A stretch of DNA of 64,000 bases from Dolichospermum compactum NIES-806 (GTDB lineage: Bacteria; Cyanobacteriota; Cyanobacteriia; Cyanobacteriales; Nostocaceae), in contig NZ_AP018316.1 in NCBI RefSeq assembly GCF_002368115.1, positions 1,401,406-1,465,405 on the forward strand. The letters are read 5' to 3'. Shown piece by piece: positions 42,495 to 51,639 of this stretch. The stretch's first letter is position 1. Every line of letters starts with the position of its first letter. Below the pieces are notes generated by a model. The model made no database searches. It saw only the letters and a program-made list of their open reading frames with translations, and had not been told where the DNA came from. The translations under genes were made by a program, and so were the position numbers.

Positions 42495-42974
42495 TTGAGC
42501 AAAGTGACTCAAAAAAACGTAAATCATCATGGGGAAGTCCCACAAAGCAGCAATACTACTTATTATTCCCTGCTAGGACTCCATCCCGGAGCATCAGTAA
42601 TTGATATCCGTCGTGCTTATCGAGAACTGAGCAAACTCTATCATCCAGATACAACGGAATTACCTGCGAACATTGCTACTGCTCAATTTCAGCAAATTAA
42701 CACAGCCTATGCTACCCTGAGTAATCCAGAACGGCGTTTAAACTATGATGCCAAAATTGGCTATTCCCGGTTTGGTGTCATTCAAGCACCACCAGACTTA
42801 AATCACTCCGTGCATAAACCCTACGATTTTTCCAAATCAATGTATCTGGATGCCAGCGATCGCCCTTTATCTTCTGGGGAAATATTTGTATTATTTATTC
42901 TGGGGTTAACCATAGTTGGTTGTATGCTGTTAGCGCTGGCGATCGCCATTCTCCGTGGACAAGTAATCAGTTAA
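42495..42974 (+). CDS. Membrane-anchored J-domain protein
   Basis: 159 residues. The J domain (about 22-90) reads TTYYSLLGLHPGASVIDIRR with HPD in KLYHPDTTELP, then LSNPERRLNYDAKIG. A Pro-rich link and one C-terminal membrane span (IFVLFILGLTIVGCMLLALAIAIL, about 129-152) follow. It would recruit Hsp70 to a membrane. The start is TTG at 42495 (MSKVTQKNVN). DUF3143 follows on the same strand. Confidence 0.85.
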   Translation: MSKVTQKNVNHHGEVPQSSNTTYYSLLGLHPGASVIDIRRAYRELSKLYHPDTTELPANIATAQFQQINTAYATLSNPERRLNYDAKIGYSRFGVIQAPPDLNHSVHKPYDFSKSMYLDASDRPLSSGEIFVLFILGLTIVGCMLLALAIAILRGQVIS

Positions 42975-43024
42975 ACTCAATTTCCTGCTCTAAAATAACC
43001 GAATAACTTTGAATTAAATTGCTT

Positions 43025-43291
43025 ATGCTTTCCTCTGATACACCCCTATATAGTCACTCTTTACCACAAATCGAACTATGGCTAAAAAACCAAGGTTGTC
43101 AACAAGACGATACCCAACTACATTGTTGGCGTGTCCAACGATCTAGTTGGGAAGCAGAACTTTGGTTAGACACTGAACAAATTACAGTTCGCTATTTTCA
43201 ATCAGGAGAAAACCGTCAAGATATACAACGTTCCTTTAAATATTCCTTGAGTCGAGAAGACATCGAAGAAGCGGTTTTTTCAGGACCATAA
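43025..43291 (+). CDS. DUF3143 protein
   Basis: 88 residues from ATG 43025 (MLSSDTPLYSHSLPQIELWL); an in-frame TTG at 43019 is possible. The DUF3143 words LPQIELWLKNQGC, HCWRVQRSSWEAELWLD and RSFKYSLSREDIEEAVFSGP are present. This family is limited to cyanobacteria and plastid-bearing relatives and has no known function. It follows the J-protein, 50 bases on, as is common. Confidence 0.85.
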   Translation: MLSSDTPLYSHSLPQIELWLKNQGCQQDDTQLHCWRVQRSSWEAELWLDTEQITVRYFQSGENRQDIQRSFKYSLSREDIEEAVFSGP

Positions 43292-43374
43292 TTTGGAGCA
43301 GTCAGGAGTCAGGAGGTAGGGGCGCAGGGCCTGCGCCCTCTTTGATTGATTACCGCATCTAAAACCCAAAATCG

Positions 43375-44124
43375 TCAAACCTTCCCAAAACGACGTTCTC
43401 GTTGTTGATAAGCAGATAAAGCTCGATGAAATTCATGACGGTTAAAATCCGGCCAGAGAGTATCAGAAATATAAATTTCACTATAAGCCATTTGCCAAAG
43501 CAAGAAATTCGATAATCGCATTTCCCCACTGGTGCGGATTAATAAATCTGGATCTGCTATTCCAGCCGTATATAAATGAGCTTCAAATACTTCTTCAGAT
43601 ATATCTTCAGGCTGGAGTAAATCTTCCTTGACCTTTTGAGCGATCGCCCGACAAGCCTGTAAGATCTCCTGCCTACCTCCATAATTAGTCGCAATTGTAA
43701 ACCGGATACTGCGATTATCCTTAGTTTGATCCATAGAATGGGAAATCTCAGCCTGAAGAGCCTGTGGTAAAGCCGATAAATTACCCACAAACTGAATTTG
43801 CACATTTTCCTCCACCATTTCCCGCAGTTCTTGCCGTAAAACCCGCTGAAATAGATTCATCAAAAATTCCACCTCTTCCTCTGGTCTTTGCCAATTCTCC
43901 GTTGAAAAAGCATAGGCAGTTAGCGCTTTAATTCCCCAGTCCTTGCAACAGTGCAGCAAATCCTTGAGAGCATTGACACCAGCCTTATGACCCATCATGC
44001 GGGGTAGACCACGACTTTTTGCCCATCGGCCATTACCATCCATAATTACCGCGACGTGCTGAGGTAGTAATTCTTGTTTTAAATCAAGAGGTAAATATTG
44101 CAATTCAGTTTGTTGTGTTTTCAT
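43375..44124 (-). CDS. uppS: Isoprenyl transferase (undecaprenyl diphosphate synthase type)
   Basis: A 249-residue cis-prenyltransferase making the undecaprenyl carrier for peptidoglycan and polysaccharides. It shows HVAVIMDGNGRWAKSRGLPR (catalytic Asp and diphosphate site), GHKAGVNALKDLL, LTAYAFSTENWQRP, DLLIRTSGEMRLSNFLLWQ and SEIYISDTLWPDF. Its start overlaps the cdaA stop by four bases. Confidence 0.95.
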   Translation of the reverse strand: MKTQQTELQYLPLDLKQELLPQHVAVIMDGNGRWAKSRGLPRMMGHKAGVNALKDLLHCCKDWGIKALTAYAFSTENWQRPEEEVEFLMNLFQRVLRQELREMVEENVQIQFVGNLSALPQALQAEISHSMDQTKDNRSIRFTIATNYGGRQEILQACRAIAQKVKEDLLQPEDISEEVFEAHLYTAGIADPDLLIRTSGEMRLSNFLLWQMAYSEIYISDTLWPDFNRHEFHRALSAYQQRERRFGKV

Positions 44125-45074
44125 TTTTTATCTTGAGAAGCGGTCGTACCCCTACGGGTAGCGTGTCGAAGGCAAGGTAAGCCAAGTAACCGGGACATTA
44201 ATTTTAGTGATTGATCACCAAGTTGACGAACTAAACTTAAAAGACCAGGTGCATGAGCCTCCCGATCTACAGTGGGAGAAAATCGAGTCTCTAAAGACTC
44301 TTTGAGCTTTTTAATAGTTAGTGGTCTATATAGAGTTCCCTTTTCCGCTAAGGAAATAGAACCCGTTTCTTCTGATACAACAACACAAATACAATTTTCG
44401 ACCCTTTCAGTAATTCCCATTGCCGCCCGATGGCGTGTTCCCAACTGCCGCGACGCTGTGCGTCCTGAAAGTGGTAGAATTATACCAGATGATACAATGC
44501 GCGAACCACGAATTAACGTTGCTCCATCATGTAACAAAGTTTTTGGTTGGAAAATAGTTTGGATCAGTTCTTTAGAAACTTCAGCATTTAGCTTCACTCC
44601 TGGGACTGAAAAATCTTGTTCTTCAATAGGCCCTGTGGTTTCTAAAATTAGTAAAGCGCCAATACGATTTTTTGATAACTCTTTAATTGCATCAACAATT
44701 TCATCAATTACACTATCTGACTTAGGAATTGCTCTAGCATTATTTTGAAATAATTGCCAAAATTCGCCACGTCCCAATTGTTCCAAAAAACGGCGAAATT
44801 CTGATTGCAGTGCCACAGCCATAGCCACAGCACAGCCAATCACCAATTTTTCCAGAACAAAATTTAGCAGAGGTAATCCTAACTTGCCACTGAGCGCCGA
44901 GCAAAGCATTAAGACTATAAACCCTCGCACCATCCATAATGTGCGCCGTTCACTAATAATCACCAGGATCATGTATGTCAGTGCCAACACCAACATCATA
45001 TCCAGAGTCCCAAGGAGCAAGGACTGCGACCAATCTCCCAGGTTTATCAGCCATTGCTTCCACCAATCTCTCAT
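44121..45074 (-). CDS. cdaA: Diadenylate cyclase (c-di-AMP synthase)
   Basis: 317 residues. Three N-terminal membrane spans (about 20-85, LLGTLDMMLVLALTYMILVI onward) and a DisA_N cyclase domain with the DGA motif (TLLHDGATLIRGSRIVSSG) and the RHR motif (GTRHRAAMGITE), both needed to condense two ATP. It makes the signal c-di-AMP at the membrane. The C-terminal tail (about 275-317) is variable. In the order lysA, cdaA, uppS it is translationally coupled to uppS. Confidence 0.94.
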   Translation of the reverse strand: MRDWWKQWLINLGDWSQSLLLGTLDMMLVLALTYMILVIISERRTLWMVRGFIVLMLCSALSGKLGLPLLNFVLEKLVIGCAVAMAVALQSEFRRFLEQLGRGEFWQLFQNNARAIPKSDSVIDEIVDAIKELSKNRIGALLILETTGPIEEQDFSVPGVKLNAEVSKELIQTIFQPKTLLHDGATLIRGSRIVSSGIILPLSGRTASRQLGTRHRAAMGITERVENCICVVVSEETGSISLAEKGTLYRPLTIKKLKESLETRFSPTVDREAHAPGLLSLVRQLGDQSLKLMSRLLGLPCLRHATRRGTTASQDKK

Positions 45075-45174
45075 GACATCTGGATTCTTATAGTCATTTG
45101 TCAGTTGTCAGTCGTCAGTTGTCATTTGTCATTTGTGATTTTTTAACCACTGACCACTGACCACTGACTACGGA

Positions 45175-46587
45175 CTATTTAAGTCTTTCTGGTAGGCAAT
45201 CTTGTCGAATCAAGTCTTGATAAGTTTCGCGCTGCAAAATTAAATTTGCTTCGCCATTTGCCACTACAACTGCTGCCGGTCGGGGGAGGCGATTATAGTT
45301 AGATGCCATACTGTAATTGTATGCACCAGTTCCCATAACTACGAGAATATCATTTGCTTCAGTTTTTGGCAGTTGGGCATTTTTAATCAGAATATCTCCC
45401 GATTCGCAATGTTTACCCGCCAATGTCACGATTTCGGTGCAAGGAGCAGATATTTTATTCGCAACCACCACCCGATAAACTGATTGATAGGTGATAGGAC
45501 GCGGATTATCTGACATTCCGCCATCAATCGCCACGTAGGTACGAATTTCAGGAATTACCTTGGTAGCACCAACTGTATAAGCAGTGACACAAGATGTGGC
45601 AATAAGCGATCGCCCTGGTTCACAGAGTAACTTTGGTAAGGGCAAATTTTCCGATATACAAGCAGCTTGTACAACTTCACAAATTGCCTTCGACCATTCA
45701 ACAATAGTTGGGGGATCATCAGATTCTGTATATTTAATCCCTAGACCACCACCAACATTTAATTCTGTCACCTGCAAACCATGTTTAGCCGCATCTCTTA
45801 ACCACTGCACCATCACAGCCGCTAAATCTCTATGTGGTTGACGTTCAAAAATTTGTGAACCAATATGAGCGTGTAACCCCACACAGTTTAAACTAGGCTG
45901 TTGACTCACAAAAGCAAACACCTCTTGTAAATCATGGGGATCAAAACCAAATTTACTATCTAAGTGTCCAGTGCGAATATATTCGTGAGTATGGCATTCT
46001 ATCCCAGGAGTTAAGCGTAGCATGATCCGAATGGGCGAAAGAGAAGAATTTTCCATGTTCTCCCCTGCTATCTTCACCAGCATATCTAATTCATGCCAGT
46101 TATCCGCTACAATAGTACATCCAGACTGAATCGCTAAAACTAACTCGTCATGAGATTTATTATTTCCATGTAAGTAAATTTTATCAGGACTCATACCTGC
46201 ATTCAGCGCAGTATAAAGTTCGCCACCAGATACTACATCAATTCCTAACCCTTCTGATGCCACAATGGCACAAACAGCTAAACAATTCCATGCCTTAGAA
46301 GCATAAAGTACCTGAGATTCTCCCTTGTAATATTCCTTAAAGGTATCTCGATATTGCCTACAAGCTGTCCGTAGAGTTTCCTCATCTAAAATATATAGAG
46401 GTGAAGCAAACTGTTCAACTAGGGTTGTGACATCACACCCACCGATTTCCAGATGATCATGATCATTAACTCTCGCTGTCAAAGGTAAGAGTTGTTGATT
46501 AGGAGAAATATCAGCACTGTCACCAGTTGTTGACTGTAAATATTGACGGCCAGAAAGTTGAACTTCGACGGGGTAAGTCGATACCAT
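45175..46587 (-). CDS. lysA: Diaminopimelate decarboxylase
   Basis: A 470-residue PLP enzyme converting meso-DAP to lysine. Key pieces: the PLP lysine in VLYASKAWNCLAVC, HGNNKSHDEL, HIGSQIFERQPHRD, the GGGLG phosphate site in ELNVGGGLGIKY, CEPGRSLIAT and, near the end, CESGDIL and MGTGAYNYSMASNYNR. An N-terminal ~50-residue extension precedes the core. First gene of lysA-cdaA-uppS on this strand; 100 bases with (accactg)-type repeats separate it from cdaA. Confidence 0.95.
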   Translation of the reverse strand: MVSTYPVEVQLSGRQYLQSTTGDSADISPNQQLLPLTARVNDHDHLEIGGCDVTTLVEQFASPLYILDEETLRTACRQYRDTFKEYYKGESQVLYASKAWNCLAVCAIVASEGLGIDVVSGGELYTALNAGMSPDKIYLHGNNKSHDELVLAIQSGCTIVADNWHELDMLVKIAGENMENSSLSPIRIMLRLTPGIECHTHEYIRTGHLDSKFGFDPHDLQEVFAFVSQQPSLNCVGLHAHIGSQIFERQPHRDLAAVMVQWLRDAAKHGLQVTELNVGGGLGIKYTESDDPPTIVEWSKAICEVVQAACISENLPLPKLLCEPGRSLIATSCVTAYTVGATKVIPEIRTYVAIDGGMSDNPRPITYQSVYRVVVANKISAPCTEIVTLAGKHCESGDILIKNAQLPKTEANDILVVMGTGAYNYSMASNYNRLPRPAAVVVANGEANLILQRETYQDLIRQDCLPERLK

Positions 46588-46712
46588 AACTAATAAGAGT
46601 TGTCTTTGTGAAAAATCAGGCCATGAGTATATGTCCTAATTTCCAGTTTACCCTCTCATTGGTAATGGATAATTGGTAATTGGTAATTAACCTTCCTCAA
46701 TCCTCAAAAATT

Positions 46713-47234
46713 GTGATTTCATCCGACTTAAAAATTCAATCTTTAACCACAGATAATCTAACTGAACTATTAGAACTAGATAAAGCCTGTTTTGATGGTT
46801 TATGGACTATGGAAGGCTACCTACGAGAGTTAGAAAGTCCTAATAGTCATTTTTTGGGTTTATTTTCACCTTTTAATCACTCCGAATTGTTAGGAATGGG
46901 GTGCTTTTGGTCAATTTTAGAGGAAGCACACATTACAATTTTGGCAGTTCATCCCCAATATCATGGTCAAGGACTGGGAAAAGCTCTATTATATTCCCTG
47001 CTGCAAACTGCGGTGGATATTGGTTTGGAGAGGGCTACCCTCGAAGTCCGCGATTCTAACCACGTTGCTATTTCTTTGTATCAAAAATTTGGTTTCAAAA
47101 CTGCGGGAAAACGACGGGGTTATTACAAAGATAACAATGAGGATGCTTTGATTCTTTGGCTGTCTGAACTACAACAACCACATTTTCTCAAAAATCTAGA
47201 TCAATGGGCAACTTTCATGAATTCACCCTTCTAG
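46713..47234 (+). CDS. rimI: Ribosomal-protein-alanine N-acetyltransferase RimI
   Basis: A GNAT acetyltransferase, about 173 residues from GTG 46713 (MISSDLKIQSLTTDN). The acetyl-CoA loop is in AVHPQYHGQGLGKALL, with LEVRDSNHVAISLYQKFGFK and the RimI-like RRGYYKDNNEDALIL. An earlier TTG at 46680 lies inside an attggta STRR and would put repeat-encoded residues at the N-terminus, so I prefer GTG. Divergent from lysA. Confidence 0.85.
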   Translation: MISSDLKIQSLTTDNLTELLELDKACFDGLWTMEGYLRELESPNSHFLGLFSPFNHSELLGMGCFWSILEEAHITILAVHPQYHGQGLGKALLYSLLQTAVDIGLERATLEVRDSNHVAISLYQKFGFKTAGKRRGYYKDNNEDALILWLSELQQPHFLKNLDQWATFMNSPF

Positions 47235-47280
47235 ATTCCAACGAACAACTGACAACTAACCACTAACCACTAACCACTTC

Positions 47281-47652
47281 CTAATCTTCCAGTGATTGGG
47301 ATTGCACTTCAACGGCTTTCACATCAATTGTTCCTTCTGGTGTGAAGCGTTGAAATTGAAAGTTTTTAACTAATAGTTGTTCACCACAGTTAGCACATTG
47401 TACTTGACTGTTATTTACCCCTGTTAATTCATATCCACATACAGGACACTGGTTAGTAACTAAATTCTTTTGTAACCACCAGCGAAACCCAAAGAATGCT
47501 ATCACAGGCAAAAGGAACAATAACCCCAAAATAATTACCAAGGAATTAACTAACCAGCCTAATCCCAATGATGCTAATAACCAGGCGATCGCCAACAGAG
47601 TTAGCCAGGGGCGGATTTTCTCAAAATTAAATTGCAAGTTTTTAAAGGTCAT
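47281..47652 (-). CDS. Small membrane protein with zinc ribbon
   Basis: 123 residues. Two hydrophobic spans (about 15-35 and 36-55), then a CxxC...CxxC ribbon (NQCPVCGYEL, VQCANCGEQL) around residues 68-92 and a beta-like tail. The likely topology puts the metal site in the cytoplasm. A cyanobacterial family of unknown function. Confidence 0.75.
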   Translation of the reverse strand: MTFKNLQFNFEKIRPWLTLLAIAWLLASLGLGWLVNSLVIILGLLFLLPVIAFFGFRWWLQKNLVTNQCPVCGYELTGVNNSQVQCANCGEQLLVKNFQFQRFTPEGTIDVKAVEVQSQSLED

Positions 47653-47814
47653 GTCTATTTTGCTAATAAAATATTAATTCTTCTTTAAATATTATTTCTT
47701 CGTGGGGAAAAAGATTTTTTAGTCTTGTCTGAATCATAACAAACATCACAAAATAATTACAAGTTTTAATCATTTTGACTTTTGATGTTTAAATGCCGAT
47801 TAGCTTACTAATTT

Positions 47815-48261
47815 TTAATTTTGCCGTTCTTCTAAACAATATTTAACAATCAACAGGCAATTTCTACTATCTGAATCACGTTCATATACAACTTTATCAG
47901 CCAAGCGACGGAGTAAAAACCATCCATATCCACCCACTTGTAGAGTCCCCGGTTCTGGCTCGGTTATTACATCAGGATTAAATGGTTTTCCGTAATCCCA
48001 AATTCTCACTTCTAGCCTATCAGTCCATAAACTGACTTGAATTTCTATAGTTGTTTCCGGTGGTAAAGCATGATGAGCATGACGAACTGCGTTGGTAAAA
48101 CCTTCTGCTAAAGCTAGGTTGAGACGATAAATTTGGCTATCTGACCAGCCATATTTAGGTAAATATTGCTGACAGAATTCTTCAAACCATTGTTGCACTG
48201 GATTTAAGAGCTTAAGATCGCTCCTTACCGTTCTATGGTCTTGCTGCACTATGCTAAGCAT
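47815..48261 (-). CDS. Anti-sigma regulatory factor-like ATPase (RsbW type)
   Basis: A 148-residue HATPase_c domain. N box ALAEGFTNAVRHAHH, G1-like RIWDYGKPFNPDVI and G2 GGYGWFLLRRLAD form the ATP pocket. Such single-domain proteins are anti-sigma or switch kinases in partner-switching pathways. No anti-anti-sigma gene is near. Confidence 0.85.
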   Translation of the reverse strand: MLSIVQQDHRTVRSDLKLLNPVQQWFEEFCQQYLPKYGWSDSQIYRLNLALAEGFTNAVRHAHHALPPETTIEIQVSLWTDRLEVRIWDYGKPFNPDVITEPEPGTLQVGGYGWFLLRRLADKVVYERDSDSRNCLLIVKYCLEERQN

Positions 48262-48585
48262 TGACCGTGACTTAAAAAGAAAGTAATTGAACAGTAGTTG
48301 TGTTTTTTATAATTTGAGAAGTTCACATTTAGGAATGGTGATGATTAGATTAGAGATAAAACTAAATACTTTGGTTTTAACTCTATCCTCATCATTAATG
48401 TGAAATAATCTTCCCGCAATTCTAGTTCAGTTAGCGTCTGTTGATCTTCAAAAGTATATCTGTTTTAAAATACCAGTAACAATTAGACCATCAAATAATT
48501 ACGGCTATTTGTTTGTCAGATATTATCCTGTATATACTCCTGAAAATCACAGACGCTACTAGATTTAGTTTTAACTGTAACTACC
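48262..48585. other. Gene-free stretch between the anti-sigma gene and petD
   Basis: About 320 bases with no coding potential, RNA signature or notable repeat seen. It must hold the anti-sigma promoter (reverse strand) and the petD 3' region. Confidence 0.5.
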
Positions 48586-49068
48586 TTAGAATAATCCTAA
48601 AGTTAAGGATTTGTCTAACGGCATTGCAGCACCAATACCTAACCATAGGGTAACAAGAGTACCAAAAAGAAATACTGTTGTTGCTACGGGACGACGGAAG
48701 GGGTTTTGGAACTTATTCACATTTTCCAAAAAGGGAACGAGAATTAATCCCAAGGGTACAGCAGCCATTGCTAACACACCTAATAGTTTACTAGGTAGTG
48801 AGCGGAGTATTTGAAATACAGGATATAAGTACCACTCTGGCAAAATTTCCAAAGGGGTAGCGAAAGGATTGGCTGGTTCACCTATTAAAGCTGGATCTAG
48901 AACTGCTAGAGCCACAACACAGGCGAAAGAACCCATAATTACGACTGGGAATATATAGAGTAAATCGTTAGGCCAAGCGGGTTCACCATAGTAGTTGTGA
49001 CCCATGCCTTGGGCAAGTTTAGCTCTTAATTTGGGATCGCTCAGATCCGGTTTTTTTTGGGTTGACAT
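48586..49068 (-). CDS. petD: Cytochrome b6f subunit IV
   Basis: 160 residues, usual length, three membrane helices. It begins MSTQKKPDLSDPKLRAKLAQ and has the quinol-site PEWYLYPVFQILRS (PEWY motif). It is a core subunit of the b6f complex linking photosystems II and I in the thylakoid membrane. Second gene of petB-petD, 182 bases after petB. Confidence 0.97.
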   Translation of the reverse strand: MSTQKKPDLSDPKLRAKLAQGMGHNYYGEPAWPNDLLYIFPVVIMGSFACVVALAVLDPALIGEPANPFATPLEILPEWYLYPVFQILRSLPSKLLGVLAMAAVPLGLILVPFLENVNKFQNPFRRPVATTVFLFGTLVTLWLGIGAAMPLDKSLTLGLF

Positions 49069-49250
49069 TTCTAAATGCGCTCTCCGGCTGAAGTGAAGTT
49101 AAAGTCTTGGTGAAAGCTGTCAACAATACAACTAGCTTAAGTTTCCGATAGTAGTTTATGTCTACAACTTACAAGTTATTTTCTCTTTAGTTTAAAACAA
49201 ACTACGATGATCTGGAAACACAAGTTTTGCCTATTTGCTAATAACTTTGA

Positions 49251-49898
49251 TTACAAAGGTCCAGAAATACCTTGTTTGCGAATCATCAGGAAGTGGAACA
49301 ACATGAAGACGGCAATTAACCAAGGGAGAACGAAGGTGTGGGCGCTGTAGTAGCGGGTAAGGGTGGCTTGACCAACACTAGAACCACCACGGAGTAAATC
49401 GGATATGAGAACGCCGACTACGGGAATGGCTTCTGGTACACCACTAACAATTTTTACAGCCCAGTAACCAATTTGATCCCAAGGTAGGGAGTAGCCTGTT
49501 ACACCGAAAGAAACGGTGATAACTGCGAGGATAACACCACTGATCCAGGTCAATTCGCGGGGCTTTTTGAAGCCACCTGTGAGGTAAACTCGGAATGTGT
49601 GGAGAATCATCATCAATACCATCATGCTGGCTGACCAGCGGTGAATGGAGCGAATTAACCAACCGAAGTTGACTTCATTCATGATGTACTCTACGGAGGA
49701 GAAAGCTTCGGCAACGGTGGGTTTGTAGTAGAATGTCATCGCAAATCCAGTGGCGAACTGGATCAGGAAGCAAACTAGGGTAATTCCACCTAAACAGTAG
49801 AAGATGTTAACGTGGGGAGGAACGTATTTGGTGGTGATATCATCAGCAATTTCTTGGAGATCCAAGCGTTCCTCGAACCAGTCATAGACGTTAGCCAT
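49251..49898 (-). CDS. petB: Cytochrome b6
   Basis: 215 residues, four membrane helices, identical in plan to known cyanobacterial PetB: MANVYDWFEERLDLQEIADD, the paired haem-ligand histidines in LIRSIHRWSASMMVLMMILH and YSAHTFVLPWLIAVFMLFHF, and the PWDQIGYWAVKIVSGVP segment. Cys35 in FYCLGG, which holds haem cn, is present. Divergent from ctpA. Confidence 0.97.
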   Translation of the reverse strand: MANVYDWFEERLDLQEIADDITTKYVPPHVNIFYCLGGITLVCFLIQFATGFAMTFYYKPTVAEAFSSVEYIMNEVNFGWLIRSIHRWSASMMVLMMILHTFRVYLTGGFKKPRELTWISGVILAVITVSFGVTGYSLPWDQIGYWAVKIVSGVPEAIPVVGVLISDLLRGGSSVGQATLTRYYSAHTFVLPWLIAVFMLFHFLMIRKQGISGPL

Positions 49899-50293
49899 AC
49901 AATCTCAAAGTCCTAAAAATAGATTGCGGTTGATAAGTTTTGTTATGCGAAGCCTAGTCAGCGATGACTATTCAACTAACCTCAGTTAGAGGGTTCGCTT
50001 CTCGCTTCATCCAAAGAGAATGGAGTTCTATTTGTCCACGAGCGTAGATTTGGGTGTAACTCACCCTATGGTTGATAAATCTTCCTGTCTTCTTGTCTTT
50101 ACGAGTCAACGCTAACTATGTTGACTCCAAAGATGATTTTATCGTTGATCAGGAAGAATGGGCATCTCATCAAGTTGGACTAGCAACTTTATGAGAAGAA
50201 TGCACTTCTTCTATAAAAAAAGTAACATAGTCGAGAGATAGATTTCATCAGCAACTGAGCATTACAGAAATTTTTAGGGAATTTGAGTCTGAG
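49899..50293. other. Divergent petB/ctpA intergenic region
   Basis: 395 bases with no gene. It must hold the petBD and ctpA promoters. A pseudo-direct repeat (gttgactccaaag and gtcaacgctaac) is visible near 50105, but no named operator. Confidence 0.5.
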
Positions 50294-51547
50294 ATGGCAC
50301 TGAAATTAGGGTTCATTCACAAAGGGTTTTGGCGGCTAGGATGTTTACTACTATTACTTTTTGGTTTGGTGTTGGCAGGATATGTTCCGCCGGCTTCGGC
50401 TTTGACTCCAGAACAGAAGTTAGTTTATGAAGTATGGCGAATTGTTAATCGCTCTTATTTGGATGGAACTTTTAACCATCAAAGCTGGCTTGATGTGCGA
50501 CAAAATGCGTTAAAAGGACATTTTGCTAATCATGAAGCAGCCTATACTACTATTCAGGCGATGCTGAAGAGTTTAGATGATCCTTTTACCCGGTTTCTTG
50601 ATCCTGAGAAATATCGCAGTTTACAAGTTAGCACTTCTGGAGAGTTAACTGGTGTGGGATTACAAATTACTCTCAATCCCCAAACTGGTGTTTTGGAGGT
50701 GATTACACCTATTAATAATTCTCCGGCGGATAGAGCGGGTTTAAAGCCACGCGATCGCATTTTGAAGATTGAGGGTTTATCTACAGAGAATCTAACTCTT
50801 GATGAGGCGGCAGCGCAGATGCGTGGATCAAGAGGCAGCGTGGTTACGCTTTTAATTGGCAGGGAAGGAGAACAGGATCGGGAGGTTATCTTGGTGCGCG
50901 ATCGCATTTCGCTAAATCCTGTTGTTTCTGATTTACGATTATCCCCCCAAGGAACCAAGATTGGCTATCTATCCCTGAGTCAATTTAGTGCCAATGCTGT
51001 TACTGAGTTGGCACAAGCTATTTCTATTTTAGAAAAAAAAGGCGCGTCTGCCTATATTCTTGATTTAAGAAATAATCCCGGTGGACTCTTACAAGCGGGA
51101 ATTGAAACTGCTCGTTTATGGTTAGACTCTGGCACAATCGTTTACACTGCCAACCGTCAAGGCATTCAGGGAACCTATGAAGCCTTTGGACCGGCTTTAA
51201 CCACAGATCCTTTAGTAATTCTCGTTAATAAAGGAACTGCCAGTGCCAGCGAAATTCTCGCGGGTGCATTACAAGATAATCATCGCGCCCAATTAATTGG
51301 GGAAACAACTTTTGGTAAGGGTTTAATTCAATCTTTGTTTGAATTGTCAGACGGTTCTGGTTTGGCGGTGACAATTGCTAAATACGAAACTCCTAACCAT
51401 CGAGATATTAATAAGTTGGGAATTAAGCCTGATCAAATTATTTCCCAACCATCACTTAACCGGGAACAAATCGGCACAAAGACAGATACTCAATATCAGG
51501 CGGCTGTAGAATTTTTGAGTAAGAATTTGGTAATTGGTAATTGGTAA
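50294..51547 (+). CDS. ctpA: C-terminal processing protease CtpA
   Basis: 417 residues. Signal peptide (LLLLFGLVLAGYVPPASALT), PDZ domain (about 105-190, GELTGVGLQITLNPQTG and AGLKPRDRILKIEG) and the S41 Ser/Lys protease core (LRNNPGGLLQAGI, NKGTASASEILAGAL with the catalytic Ser, GETTFGKGLIQS with the Lys). It trims the C-terminal extension of the D1 precursor so that the photosystem II manganese cluster can form. Its last residues NLVIGNW are encoded by the start of an attggta STRR that also supplies the stop codon. Confidence 0.93.
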   Translation: MALKLGFIHKGFWRLGCLLLLLFGLVLAGYVPPASALTPEQKLVYEVWRIVNRSYLDGTFNHQSWLDVRQNALKGHFANHEAAYTTIQAMLKSLDDPFTRFLDPEKYRSLQVSTSGELTGVGLQITLNPQTGVLEVITPINNSPADRAGLKPRDRILKIEGLSTENLTLDEAAAQMRGSRGSVVTLLIGREGEQDREVILVRDRISLNPVVSDLRLSPQGTKIGYLSLSQFSANAVTELAQAISILEKKGASAYILDLRNNPGGLLQAGIETARLWLDSGTIVYTANRQGIQGTYEAFGPALTTDPLVILVNKGTASASEILAGALQDNHRAQLIGETTFGKGLIQSLFELSDGSGLAVTIAKYETPNHRDINKLGIKPDQIISQPSLNREQIGTKTDTQYQAAVEFLSKNLVIGNW

Positions 51548-51631
51548 TTGGTAATTGGTAATTGGTAATTGGCAAGAATTTCTTTCCCTATTCCCTATTC
51601 CCTATTCCCTATTCCCTATTCCCTATTCCCT
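51528..51631. repeat. STRR tracts (taattgg)n and (ttcccta)n
   Basis: About six heptamers of taattgg overlap the 3' end and stop of ctpA (51528-51572) and seven of ttcccta follow (51584-51631), filling the gap to the convergent MBL gene. Confidence 0.9.
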
Positions 51632-51639
51632 CTTAACTG

